Part shown: positions 7,140 to 14,701 of the stretch, piece by piece
Position numbering within the stretch: the first letter of the stretch is position 1
Layout: every line of letters starts with the position of its first letter
NCBI RefSeq assembly: GCF_023630195.1
Contig: NZ_JALPKN010000002.1
Span: forward strand, 1-40,633
Source of the DNA: Actinotalea sp. C106
GTDB lineage: Bacteria; Actinomycetota; Actinomycetes; Actinomycetales; Cellulomonadaceae
Reading direction: 5' to 3'
DNA length: 40,633 bases
The notes under the pieces: model-generated
What the model was told of the DNA's origin: nothing
Databases searched by the model: none
The model's input: the letters and a program-made list of their open reading frames with translations, nothing else
Position numbers and translations under genes: made by a program

Positions 7140-8015
7140 TCATGCCGCGGTGACCACCGCGGTGTGAAGGTCCTCGAACTCGTTCGGGGACCGGTAGCCG
7201 AGGCCGGAGTGGCGCCGGACGGGGTTGTAGAAGCCTTCGATCCACTCGAAGATCGCCGAGGCCAGCTCCTCGCGACTGGTCCAGATGCGGCGGTCGAGGA
7301 GCTCGCGCTGCATGGTCGACCAGAACGACTCCATCATGGTGTTGTCCACGCTCGAGGCGACGCGGCCCATCGACCCGAGCAGGCCGGCCTGGCGCAGCCG
7401 GTGGCCGAAGATCCAGGACGTGTACTGGGCTCCGCGGTCCGCGTGGACGATCGCCCCCGGACGCGGCTGACGACGCCAGATCGCCATCTGCAGGGCGTCG
7501 ACGACCAGCTCGGCGCGCATGTGATCCGCGATCGACCAGCCCACGACCTTGCGGGTGAAGACGTCGAGGACCGCGGCGCAGTAGACCTTTCCGGTGCTCG
7601 TGGGGTGCTCGGTGATGTCGGTGCACCACAGCCGGTCCGGGCCGTCGGCGGTGAAGTCCCGCCGGACCAGGTCCTCGTGCGGGGCCGGCAGCGGGCGCTG
7701 GCCACGGCGTTTGCGCCGGTGACACACCCCGACCAACCCCGCGGCGCGCATCAACCTCGCGACGCGTTTACGACCGCAGGGGACCCCCAGGCCCAGGCGC
7801 AGCTCGGCATGGACCCGCGGGGCGCCATAGGTCGCCCGCGACCCGTGGTGGATCGCGGTGATCGTCGCGGTCAGGGCCTCGTCGGCAACCTCTCGCGCGC
7901 TCGGCTGTCGTCGGGCCGCGTCATAGAGCCCTGAGCGGGAGATGCCGAGCACCCGGCAGGTCAGCGCGACGGGCACCCCGTCGGCCGCCAGCTCCTGGAC
8001 CAGCCGGGCACTCAT
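7140..8015 (-). CDS. IS3-family transposase OrfB (DDE catalytic subunit)
   Basis: Catalytic part of the transposase, 291 aa from ATG 8015. An N-terminal HTH_21-type region (VALTCRVLGISRSGLYDAARR, then ATYGAPRVHAELRL) precedes an RNase H-fold integrase core with the D-D-35-E residues: D in LWCTDITEH, D in IVHADRGAQYTS and E in MMESFWSTMQREL. The C-terminus has FYNPVRRHSGLGYRSPNEFE, typical of the family. It is made mainly as an OrfAB fusion by -1 frameshifting at the CCCAAAA heptamer (fwd 8015-8021). The ATGA overlap with orfA could also allow separate OrfB by reinitiation. No disruption is seen. Confidence 0.93.
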   Translation of the reverse strand: MSARLVQELAADGVPVALTCRVLGISRSGLYDAARRQPSAREVADEALTATITAIHHGSRATYGAPRVHAELRLGLGVPCGRKRVARLMRAAGLVGVCHRRKRRGQRPLPAPHEDLVRRDFTADGPDRLWCTDITEHPTSTGKVYCAAVLDVFTRKVVGWSIADHMRAELVVDALQMAIWRRQPRPGAIVHADRGAQYTSWIFGHRLRQAGLLGSMGRVASSVDNTMMESFWSTMQRELLDRRIWTSREELASAIFEWIEGFYNPVRRHSGLGYRSPNEFEDLHTAVVTAA

Positions 8016-8299
8016 TTTGGGAGGACGTTCTCCCGGGCGAAGTAGGCGCTGGCGCGTTTGAGGATCTCGTTCTCCATCTCCAGCACCCGGGTCCGGCGGC
8101 GCAGCTCGACGAGCTCTTTGCGCTCGTCGCTGGTCAGGCCCTCCCGGCGGCCGGCCTCGACGTCGTCCTGGGCCATCCAACGGCGCAGGCACGACTCGCT
8201 GATCCCCAGATCCGACGCGATCTTCGCCACCGGCTGCTGACCCGAACGGGCCAGGTCCACTGCTCGACGCCGAAACTCCGGCGGCTTGGCTGCAGGCAT
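8012..8299 (-). CDS. IS3-family OrfA (HTH/leucine zipper subunit)
   Basis: DNA-binding half of the transposase, 95 aa. A transposase-8 type HTH, PPEFRRRAVDLARSGQ then VAKIASDLGISESCLRRWM (about 4-41), is followed by a coiled coil, ELVELRRRTRVLEMENEILKR split by heptads (about 62-83), ending FARENVLPK. The start is ATG 8299, with GGGAG 8 nt upstream; an in-frame start at 8326 adds nine residues and is less likely. The last codons CTC CCA AAA TGA form a canonical X_XXY_YYZ slippery heptamer immediately before the stop. Confidence 0.9.
   Translation of the reverse strand: MPAAKPPEFRRRAVDLARSGQQPVAKIASDLGISESCLRRWMAQDDVEAGRREGLTSDERKELVELRRRTRVLEMENEILKRASAYFARENVLPK
8015..8021 (-). promoter_or_regulatory. 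Programmed -1 frameshift site CCCAAAA
   Basis: Read on the minus strand, C CCA AAA directly precedes the orfA stop TGA. Slipping back one base gives CCC AAA ATG and continues into orfB. This matches the canonical slippery pattern used by IS3 elements to make the fused transposase. Confidence 0.8.
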
Positions 8300-8330
8300 C
8301 CTCGAACTCCCTTCCGAGACGATCATCGCC

Positions 8331-8813
8331 TCAGATCAGGTGTCCGGAGAAGCGGGTCAGGCTCCCTTCCGCCTTGTCGAGGAAGACGTGCGACCAACCG
8401 ACCCCGCCAAAGTGCTCACCCAGTGCGTACATCAGCTCGCGCCCGAAGTGGGGCCAGTTCTGCGGAAGCCGATGTGACTGACGATCCCATGCACTCTGGA
8501 ACACGGCCAGGGCGGCTGACACGTCGGCGGGCTGGACGTGACCGAACCCCGAGCGCCTCACAACTTCTCGAACAGCATGCAGACCCTCGACGATCTCGTC
8601 GGCAGCGCTTGCTGCCGCGCTCCTGCGCTTCAGCGCGATATCCCGCGTGAGTGCGCTCCGAGCGCCGATGTACCCAGCACCCAGCGCCCCCACAAGGCTC
8701 GCCACGGCCGCAACGATGGCGCTGGTCCAGCCCCCACCCAAAGTCAGTGTCTCCACGAGCGGTAGCGTCCCAGGCGACACCGACACGACGACATGGAGGT
8801 CAGACATCGCCAT
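8331..8813 (-). pseudogene. Membrane-anchored protein gene truncated by the IS3 element
   Basis: 160 readable codons from ATG 8813 (an alternative ATG lies at 8807). One hydrophobic segment, WTSAIVAAVASLVGALGAGYIG, lies near residues 30-51, followed by a basic stretch SALTRDIALKRRSAAA and a soluble helical region with WDRQSHRLPQNWPHFGREL. The last 11 or so codons (GSLTRFSGHLI and stop) are read from the IS terminal repeat, so the original C-terminus is gone; no continuation is found on the far side of the IS. Family not recognised. There is only a weak purine run (AAGAG) upstream. It is part of the tRNA-Arg island remnant. Confidence 0.6.
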
Positions 8814-9188
8814 GCGCTCTTGTAGGCAGCTTCGCTTTGGCTGGTTCAGCGGCAGCCCCGGCTCGACCGACGTAGGACCCCATGGAAGCCATCTCGTGGT
8901 CAGCGCGTGGTCAGCGCTGGCCTCGGAGCGGGCTCCACACACGAACTGCCTGCGTGTATTTCCGCAGGTCAGCGCACTGCGCGCCGACCAAGATCGAACT
9001 CCTGCAGCGGGTGCCAGCAGTTCGAGTCTGCCCAAGCGCACAAGGCCGCCACGCGCCCCAGCGGCCCGAACGCCACCCGTCTCGGCGATCCACGTGGCCA
9101 TTCTCTCCGTGCTCGACGTCAGCGTCGACGTTGGCAGCGGTCGAGCGACAGCACTGACAAAGACGACTCGCCGGGCCCGAAGACTCCG
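8814..9188. other. Non-coding end of the island
   Basis: No convincing gene. It holds an 11-bp tandem repeat CGTGGTCAGCG (8895-8905 and 8906-8916) with GGTCAGCGC again at 8967-8975, a small hairpin CCTGCG/CGCAGG (8949-8954 and 8963-8968), and the attR copy of the tRNA end. Past 9043 I see nothing in particular up to the next gene. Confidence 0.6.
8999..9043 (+). repeat. attR: degenerate copy of tRNA-Arg 3' half
   Basis: CTCCTGCAGCGGGTGC and onward matches tRNA positions 6948-6992 at 38 of 45 bases, including the anticodon triplet and TTCGAGTCTGCCC of the T-arm. The T-stem keeps 4 of 5 pairs. With no 5' half present it is not a tRNA gene. Confidence 0.7.
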
Positions 9189-10154
9189 TCATCGGACAGG
9201 TCGTGGGATGACGGGCGCGGCCCCGCCGACGCTGAACCGGACGGTGTAGCCGTCCCGGTGCCTGCGGTGGTTCAGGTCGCTCAGCAGCTGGTGCAGGATC
9301 CACATGCCGCGACCGGATGGGCTGTCGAGCGGCACCGGTCGGAGGCCCACGAGCGGGTGAGGTCCTGAGCCCGCGTCGGTGACCGAGACGGTGAGCTGTC
9401 CGCCTTCGGTCCACGCCTTCACCTCCACGGGACCGCGACCGTGGCGGGTGCCGTTGGTGACCGTCTCGGTGACGGCCAGCATGGCGGCCTGGATCGCCTC
9501 GTCAGTGAGCCCGAGCGCCGCGGCGAGGGCCTGGACCGCGCGGCGCGCTGCGTGGACCGAGGGTTCGTGCAGCGACAGGTGCGGGGTGGTCGCCTCGATG
9601 GGGTGTGGAGGGAGGTCGAGGTAGCCGGCGATGTGGTCGTCCAGATCCGCGAACCGTTCGCTGGAGCGTGTGCCGGCGGGGGTGTGCAGCTGTGCGTGGC
9701 TCGCGCTGAGGTCCTCGAGCATCGTCTCGTCGAGCACATCGGTGTCGTACGCGCACGTGCCCCACACCCGGTACGGAGCCAGGACGTAGTTGGCGGCGGC
9801 TTCGTACCGGCGCCACTCGTGCCACTGGTGCTCGGTCATGGTGGGCATCTGGTTGACCACCCGGACGGAGGACGCGGTCGCGTCCAACCGTGCAAGGGAC
9901 TGCTGGAACCTGTGCAGGTCCCGGCCAGGGAAGCGCTCACGGCTCCGCTCGGGAATCGCCTGGATCCCGTCGACGCCGGGCACCGCGGCCAGCAGGTGGT
10001 CGACGAACTCCGGTTCGCCGACCACGAGGATCTCATCCCCTGCGGCGGCGCCGTCCTGCACGAACGGCGTCATCAGGTCGACCAGCGCGTCGGTGCCGGT
10101 GTGCAGGACGAGCTCGTGGCGGAAACGCTCTTCAGGGCGCGTGGTGGTAGTCAT
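9189..10154 (-). CDS. MEDS-domain anti-sigma-type kinase (RsbA/RsbW-like)
   Basis: 321-aa cytoplasmic regulator. The N-terminal half (about 1-195) resembles the MEDS/DcmR sensory domain: HELVLHTGTDALVDLMTPFV, GDEILVVGEPEF, and VRVVNQMPTMTEHQWHEWRR. The C-terminal part is a GHKL ATPase of the RsbW/SpoIIAB kind: an N-box AVTETVTNGTRHGRGP, then DAGSGP as G1 and SGRGMWILHQLLSD as G2. Such proteins phosphorylate a STAS antagonist and bind a sigma factor, and the upstream gene is a STAS protein. The start ATG 10154 overlaps that gene's TGA (ATGA), so the two are coupled. No sigma factor is encoded nearby, so the target is unknown. Confidence 0.85.
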   Translation of the reverse strand: MTTTTRPEERFRHELVLHTGTDALVDLMTPFVQDGAAAGDEILVVGEPEFVDHLLAAVPGVDGIQAIPERSRERFPGRDLHRFQQSLARLDATASSVRVVNQMPTMTEHQWHEWRRYEAAANYVLAPYRVWGTCAYDTDVLDETMLEDLSASHAQLHTPAGTRSSERFADLDDHIAGYLDLPPHPIEATTPHLSLHEPSVHAARRAVQALAAALGLTDEAIQAAMLAVTETVTNGTRHGRGPVEVKAWTEGGQLTVSVTDAGSGPHPLVGLRPVPLDSPSGRGMWILHQLLSDLNHRRHRDGYTVRFSVGGAAPVIPRPVR

Positions 10155-10975
10155 GCTGGATCCGTCCTGACGTGGCGCAGGCCGAGGGTATGGACGAGCC
10201 ACTCGGTCAGCCCTTTCGCTCCCACCAGCGTCACCGTGACGTCCAGTGAGTGGGCGGCTCGATCGACCGCCATGAGACTCGAGTGATCGATGAACTCGAC
10301 CTCGGACATGTCCAACGTGACGCGGGAGGGGATCTCCGGACCGATCGCCATCAGAGCGCCCCAGAGGTTGGCGGCCGACGCCCTGTCGACCTCACCGACC
10401 AGGGCGAGTCCGCCTCTCGTGTCGGCTGCGCGCACGAGGAACGGGGACAGGGCGCCACGGGTCAGCGGATGGACCCGGGCCGCCTCGGCGACGGTCTGCT
10501 CTCCGACGTCGTCGACGTCATAGCCGCACAGGATGGTGAGCGGGTGGTCCACGGCGTACCGGTCGATGAGGTGCTCGGTCCGGATCCACTGACGCAACCC
10601 GTCCGGCGTGCGGACGAGGTCGTTGACGTCGGTCAACACCCGCAGCCCCGTGTAGCCGTCCGCGACCGCGGCGCGGGTCATCCGGTCGAACTCCGACGGT
10701 GCGCTCGTGGGTGACATCCTCCGGGCCGGAACCTGCGAGTCGTTCAGCACCAACCGTCCGTGGTCGGCAGGGCGGCCCACCTGGGCGACGTCGGACACGA
10801 TCGTGTGCTCGAGCCCGGTGGGCGTGACCTTGGTGAAGGCCACCAGCTGGCGGCTGTCCAGACCCTCCCTGATGTACTCCCGCGCTGTCTGCGCATACTC
10901 CTCAAGTCCGCGGAACCACCAGCACACGTGGTCCCCGGGGGAGCGTCCGGTCGCCGTCGTCAGGAAACGCTGCAC
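10151..10975 (-). CDS. MEDS-STAS protein (anti-sigma factor antagonist-like)
   Basis: 274 aa. The N-terminal MEDS/DcmR-like region (about 1-170) has GDHVCWWFRGLEEYAQTAREYI, read in two parts, with LTDVNDLVRTPDGLRQWIR and ILCGYDV. The C-terminal STAS domain (about 180-274) has GGLALVGEVDRASAANLW, RVTLDMSEVEFIDHSSLMAV and VTLVGAKGLTEWLVHTLGL. The phosphorylatable serine of the SpoIIAA DSSG motif aligns with the first serine of DHSS, so regulation by the coupled kinase is plausible. The start is GTG 10975 with GGAGAGG about 6 nt upstream; the open frame continues further but is arginine-rich and not protein-like. First gene of a two-gene operon. Confidence 0.85.
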   Translation of the reverse strand: MQRFLTTATGRSPGDHVCWWFRGLEEYAQTAREYIREGLDSRQLVAFTKVTPTGLEHTIVSDVAQVGRPADHGRLVLNDSQVPARRMSPTSAPSEFDRMTRAAVADGYTGLRVLTDVNDLVRTPDGLRQWIRTEHLIDRYAVDHPLTILCGYDVDDVGEQTVAEAARVHPLTRGALSPFLVRAADTRGGLALVGEVDRASAANLWGALMAIGPEIPSRVTLDMSEVEFIDHSSLMAVDRAAHSLDVTVTLVGAKGLTEWLVHTLGLRHVRTDPA

Positions 10976-11241
10976 ATGACACCTCTCCGCGCTCTGCCCC
11001 CTCAAGGCCGCTGTTCCAGGATTTTTCCACAGTGCCTCGTCAGCTGCCCGGTGTGTGCCACAGGTCGTGGATGGTCCTCCCCTCGACGAGGTGGTCCGCC
11101 ACAAGGGCGCCTGGCGCTCGTGACCACCTGCATCAGGCGAGCGTCGCCGTCGGCGCCTCGTCATGGAGCTGAGGCACCGCCTGATCGCTCGCTCGGGAAG
11201 GCTCCTCCACCCCCGCGCGACCCGTGCTGCAAGATGTCCCC

Positions 11242-11784
11242 GTGCGCACCGCCACTCGACGCCCTGCCCTGCGCCACGGCGCCCTCGCCTCGACGGCCCT
11301 GGTGGCCGCCCTCGTCCTGTCGGGCTGCTCGAACGCCCCGGACATCAGCGCCCAGCGTGAGGATGCCGTGACCCTCGCCGAGCACGTCCGCGGCTCGCTC
11401 GAGTACCTCGACGCCCTGACCGACGTCGACGTCGTGGACGACGCGTCCGTGACCGTGCCCTGCGCTGAGGGCGGCGAGCATTACCGGTGGCTCGCCGTCG
11501 GGCGCCTGCCCAACCCCAACCCCGAGGCGGGCGCGGCCGCCACCGACACGCAGCTCGACGTCGCCGCCCAGGCGGTCCGTGGCGCCGTTGCGCAGAACCC
11601 CCTGGGCCCCGACCACCTCGACCGGGCGTGGGAGAGCACCCCGACCGACGAGCCCGTGGCCCGTCAGGTCGGCTGGTACAGCGACAGCGGCGACGCCCGG
11701 GGCAGCCGACTCACGGCCGACTTCATCCCGATCGACGGGTCGTCGGTGCTCGTCCGCCTCGAGGCCGCGACCGCCTGCGGCTGA
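11242..11784 (+). CDS. Lipoprotein, unknown function
   Basis: 180-aa secreted lipoprotein. Basic N-terminus (RTATRRPALRHG), hydrophobic stretch ALASTALVAALVLSGC with lipobox LSGC, and an acidic, soluble remainder that includes AQREDAVTLAEHVRGSLEYL and VTVPCAEGGEHYRWLAVG. Cysteines remain at the CAEG position and near the C-terminus (TACG), possibly a disulfide. Family not recognised. GTG 11242 lies 6 nt after CAAGAT (11230-11235), a leaderless-type -10; the frame also allows GTG 11224. It is convergent with the GGDEF-EAL gene and divergent from the MEDS operon (266-bp gap, no other gene seen). Confidence 0.75.
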   Translation: MRTATRRPALRHGALASTALVAALVLSGCSNAPDISAQREDAVTLAEHVRGSLEYLDALTDVDVVDDASVTVPCAEGGEHYRWLAVGRLPNPNPEAGAAATDTQLDVAAQAVRGAVAQNPLGPDHLDRAWESTPTDEPVARQVGWYSDSGDARGSRLTADFIPIDGSSVLVRLEAATACG

Positions 11785-11832
11785 GCGACCGCGTGCAGGT
11801 GACTCGAACACCCTTGGGCGAGGGCGGCAAGG

Positions 11833-13737
11833 CTAGCCCCGAGAGGCATCTCCGCTACCGGCCCCGGCCGGCACCCGCTGCCCGTCGAGGAACGCGACCA
11901 TGGCCGCCAGCGCCACGGGCCGCGCTAGCAGATACCCCTGCCCGTAGTTGCACCCGATGCCCGTGAGCGCCTCGAGCTGCTCGGTGGTCTCGATACCCTC
12001 CGCGACCAGCGGCAGGCCCAGGTCACCGGCCATCGCCGCCATCGAGCGTACGATGGCAGCGGCCCGGCGGTCGCTGGAGACCTCCACGGTGAAGGCACGG
12101 TCGAGCTTGATGATGTCGACCGGCATGAGGCGCAGCGCGGCGATCGACGACTGCCCGACTCCGAAGTCGTCCATCGCGATGAGGATCCCCCGCCGTCGCA
12201 GCTCCTCGAGCACCGGGACCACATCCGCGCGGATCAGCGTGCTCTCGGTGACCTCGATGATCAGCTGCATCGTCTCGGTCTGGCCGCTGGGGATCATGTC
12301 GAGGATGCGCGTGCTGACGAGCTGCGCCGCTGACATGTTGATCCCGATGCTGAGCTGCTTGCCTGCCGCGGCGGACAACGGTCGGCTGTGCGCGGTCACC
12401 TCGGCGAGCACGAACGCTCCGATCTCGTCGATCAGACCGGCCTGCTCGGCGAGCGGGATGAAGGTCTCGGGGGAGACAGGCCCACGGACCGGGTGCGTCC
12501 AGCGGGCCAGGGCCTCGAGGCCGTCGACCAGCCGGGATCGTAGGTCGACGACGGGTTGGTAGTGCACCGAGAACTCGCCGCGTGAGACTGCGCCGTGCAG
12601 GTCCTGGACGAGGGACGCCTGCTCGACCTGCGCCGTCAGCATCTGCTCGGTGAACTCCACACACCTGCCGCGGCCGGCTGCCTTGGCCGCGTACATCGCG
12701 ATGTCGGCCTCGCGGACCAGGGTGTGGACGTCCTTGTCGGCTCCCGCCTGGGTGAGCGTGATGCCGATGCTGGCCGCGACGTGCACGTGGTGCCCGGCGA
12801 CCGGTACGGGCGTGGCGACGGCCTCGAGCAGGTTCCCGGCCATGACGCGCGCTGCCTCGGGGTCGACGCCGTGCAGGAGCACCGCGAACTCGTCGCCACC
12901 GAGGCGGGCGACCACGTCCTGCGCCCGCAGGCGCGAACGCAGCCTGCCGGCGATGGTGACGAGGAGCTCATCGCCCGCGCGGTGCCCGAGGCTGTCGTTG
13001 ACCGCCTTGAAGTCGTCCAGGTCGCAGAAGAGCACGGCGACGTCGTCGGGGGCGTCTCGCCGACGACGGTCGGAGTCCCCGGGACCCTCCGACGGGGACC
13101 GCGGCTGTGCGAGCAGGGCCTCGTGCACCTGCTGGTGGAAGAGCACCCGGTTCGGCAGGCCGGTCAGGGCGTCGTGGGTGGCCTGCCGCAGGAGCGCGTC
13201 CTTGCCCTCCTGCAGCTGCCGGACCACCGCGTCCTGGCTGCGACCCTTGCGGATCAGCACGACGGCGATCGCCGTCATGGTCGTGGCCATGTACAGCACG
13301 TCGGTGAGGGCCTGGGCCGGTGGCACGAGCGTGAAGGCCACCAGGGCGTCGAGGGCGATCGCCGCGGCGGTGATGACCACCGCCGCACCCGTGCGGAGCT
13401 GCGAGGCGGCGTAGAGCACCGGGACGCAGAAGAAGATGTGCCCGGAGATGCCGGCGTCCTTCGTCGCGATGTCCAGCACAGCGATCGCGACGAGCGCTCC
13501 CAGCGGGATGAGCGACAGCACCGGTGACGGCCGACGCCCACGCGGGGAGCGCAGGAAGACGCCGATCAGGACGAGCAGGACGGGCACGACCAGGACGAGG
13601 GGCCGTGCCGACGGACCCTCGGGCGGGTCGACGACGGCTGCTCCCGCGGTCACCACCGCAGCCGCGACGAGGAGCACGCCGGCGGTCGGACCCGCCACGG
13701 CCGCATCGCGAGGCTCGAAGTGCCTCCGGATCTCCAC
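11833..13737 (-). CDS. Membrane GGDEF-EAL protein (c-di-GMP synthase/phosphodiesterase)
   Basis: 634 aa. About six membrane helices lie in 15-163, followed by GGDEF (about 180-365) and EAL (about 372-620) domains. The cyclase site is intact (GGDEF 280-284), with a product-inhibition I-site RxxD (RAQD 271-274) exactly five residues upstream. The EAL site also looks intact: E408 in EAL, N467 in INMSA, E495 in IIEVTES, D523-D524 in MDDFG, K544 in IKLD and E580 in AEGIE. It could therefore both make and hydrolyse c-di-GMP; which dominates cannot be told. A linker inside GGDEF (211-230, SPSEGPGDSDRRRR) is an unusual charged insertion before the DDVAVLFCDLDDFK strand. The start is GTG 13737. It stands alone, 50 nt from the tetR-type gene on the same strand. 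Confidence 0.93.
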   Translation of the reverse strand: MEIRRHFEPRDAAVAGPTAGVLLVAAAVVTAGAAVVDPPEGPSARPLVLVVPVLLVLIGVFLRSPRGRRPSPVLSLIPLGALVAIAVLDIATKDAGISGHIFFCVPVLYAASQLRTGAAVVITAAAIALDALVAFTLVPPAQALTDVLYMATTMTAIAVVLIRKGRSQDAVVRQLQEGKDALLRQATHDALTGLPNRVLFHQQVHEALLAQPRSPSEGPGDSDRRRRDAPDDVAVLFCDLDDFKAVNDSLGHRAGDELLVTIAGRLRSRLRAQDVVARLGGDEFAVLLHGVDPEAARVMAGNLLEAVATPVPVAGHHVHVAASIGITLTQAGADKDVHTLVREADIAMYAAKAAGRGRCVEFTEQMLTAQVEQASLVQDLHGAVSRGEFSVHYQPVVDLRSRLVDGLEALARWTHPVRGPVSPETFIPLAEQAGLIDEIGAFVLAEVTAHSRPLSAAAGKQLSIGINMSAAQLVSTRILDMIPSGQTETMQLIIEVTESTLIRADVVPVLEELRRRGILIAMDDFGVGQSSIAALRLMPVDIIKLDRAFTVEVSSDRRAAAIVRSMAAMAGDLGLPLVAEGIETTEQLEALTGIGCNYGQGYLLARPVALAAMVAFLDGQRVPAGAGSGDASRG

Positions 13738-13787
13738 GCCCTGCTATCGGCCGAAAAGGGCTGGTGTTGACGAGTCCGTCTGCCGGG

Positions 13788-14453
13788 TCAGGCCCCGGGT
13801 GCGTCGGCGGCCCTGGCCGAGTGCAGGTCGAGCGGCACCCCCTCCGCCCCCACCACCTGTGCCGCAATGGCCTCGATGGCAAACGCACTAGCCTCCGCCA
13901 GCCGCACGTCGTCCGGCGACAGCAGCCACTGGACCTGCAGCCCGTCCATCACCGCGAGGATGCTCGCGGCCGCCAACCCCACCGTGCTGGGCGCCGTCAC
14001 CCCCCGCTCCGCGCAGACGGCGGTGAACGCCTCGACGATCTCCCCGCGCAGCGTCTGGTAGCGCTCCTCGAAGTAGGCACGCCCCGGGTGGTCGTCCGTC
14101 ACGGACTCTGCGGAGAGCACGGCGTAGGCCTGGACGATGCCGGGGCGGGCCTCGTTGGCGAAGGCCGTGCGGACCAGGTGGCGGAAGAGCTCCATGCCCT
14201 CGGGGATGTGCGCGCCCTCGAGGTCGGCGACGTCCTCGGCGTCCCGGAACCTCAGCACCTCGACGAGCAGCTGATCCTTCGAGCCGAAGTGGTGCAGGAT
14301 CCCGGCGTGCGTCATGCCGACCTGGTCGGCGATCTCGGTGAGCGGCCCGTTGTTGAAGCCCTTGGCCCCGAAGGTGGTCATCGCGGCGCGCAGGATCTCG
14401 GTGCGCTTGACGAGGGTCCCGGCGCGGGCGCGCGGGGCGCGTCGTTCCGCCAT
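13788..14453 (-). CDS. TetR-family repressor of the sugar-uptake operon
   Basis: 221-aa regulator. The N-terminal HTH is clear: LVKRTEILRAAMTTFGAKGF, then GPLTEIADQVGMTHAGILHHF and GSKDQLLVEVL (about 15-66). The C-terminal ligand domain is all helical, with FRHLVRTAFANEARPGIVQ and AAASILAVMDGLQVQWLL. The start is ATG 14453 with GAGG 5 nt upstream (the GTG at 14456 is also in frame). It is divergent from the SBP-ABC-GH3 operon, and a 24-bp palindrome sits on that operon's promoter (14601-14624). I infer it represses the operon until an imported sugar or its product binds. TetR control of a sugar operon is less usual than LacI control in these bacteria. Confidence 0.9.
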   Translation of the reverse strand: MAERRAPRARAGTLVKRTEILRAAMTTFGAKGFNNGPLTEIADQVGMTHAGILHHFGSKDQLLVEVLRFRDAEDVADLEGAHIPEGMELFRHLVRTAFANEARPGIVQAYAVLSAESVTDDHPGRAYFEERYQTLRGEIVEAFTAVCAERGVTAPSTVGLAAASILAVMDGLQVQWLLSPDDVRLAEASAFAIEAIAAQVVGAEGVPLDLHSARAADAPGA

Positions 14454-14595
14454 CACGTCCTCGCTCTCCCTCGGGTGTCCGCGCCACGGCTCGGCAGGTA
14501 GACGGCGAGCACGGTGTGCGCGGTCGAGTCTAGGCCGCTCGCACCACCGCCGAGGCGCGCTCGGCCACGCCGTCGGCTTTCGGGGCAGGCCACTA

Positions 14596-14624
14596 TTTAC
14601 AACTTACTGACTGGTCTGTAAGTT
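14596..14624 (+). promoter_or_regulatory. Promoter with superimposed TetR-type operator
   Basis: TTTACA (14596-14601), a 17-bp spacer and TAAGTT (14619-14624) form a -35/-10 pair facing the transporter operon. The palindrome spans 14601-14624: half sites AACTTAC and GTAAGTT at the ends and GAC/GTC around the centre, with only the spacer bases not symmetric. It fills the spacer and the -10, so a bound repressor would block RNA polymerase. Confidence 0.7.
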
Positions 14625-14701
14625 ACGTGGCGCTCCCTCATCGCGGAGGGCGGCCAGGGGCTGGCGGGTGCACCGCATCCCCGCACATCGAAGGAGAAGC
14701 A

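Larger units (their letters stand above)
7100..8365 (-). mobile_element. IS3-family insertion sequence, 1266 bp
   Basis: Bounded by 25-bp inverted repeats, 22 of 25 matching: GGAGCCTGACCC...CCCGGACA at 7100-7124, and TGTCCGG...GGGTCAGGCTCC at 8341-8365. The outer 12 and inner 7 bases match exactly. It contains orfA and orfB on the minus strand, overlapping by 4 bp with a frameshift site, the standard IS3 plan. The flanking triplets (CTC left, CTT right) are not a clean target duplication, so a rearrangement at one end is likely. Both genes are intact and the element could still be active. Confidence 0.9.
6948..9043. mobile_element. Remnant genomic island integrated at tRNA-Arg
   Basis: A stretch of about 2 kb bounded by the intact 3' half of tRNA-Arg(CCT) (6948-6992) and a diverged copy of it (8999-9043; 38 of 45 positions identical, same orientation). 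That is the layout left by tyrosine-recombinase integration into a tRNA gene. Inside are three 20-nt repeats, an IS3-family element and a truncated gene. No integrase, excisionase or replication gene survives, so it is probably a deletion remnant and unable to excise. Confidence 0.7.

Noticed and set aside
8999-9043. A second tRNA gene
   Set aside because: Only the 3' half is present, the acceptor and D-arm halves are missing, and the T-stem has a mismatch.
6990-9188. Integrase gene inside the tRNA-linked island
   Set aside because: I read both strands and found no tyrosine or serine recombinase motif outside the IS3 transposase.
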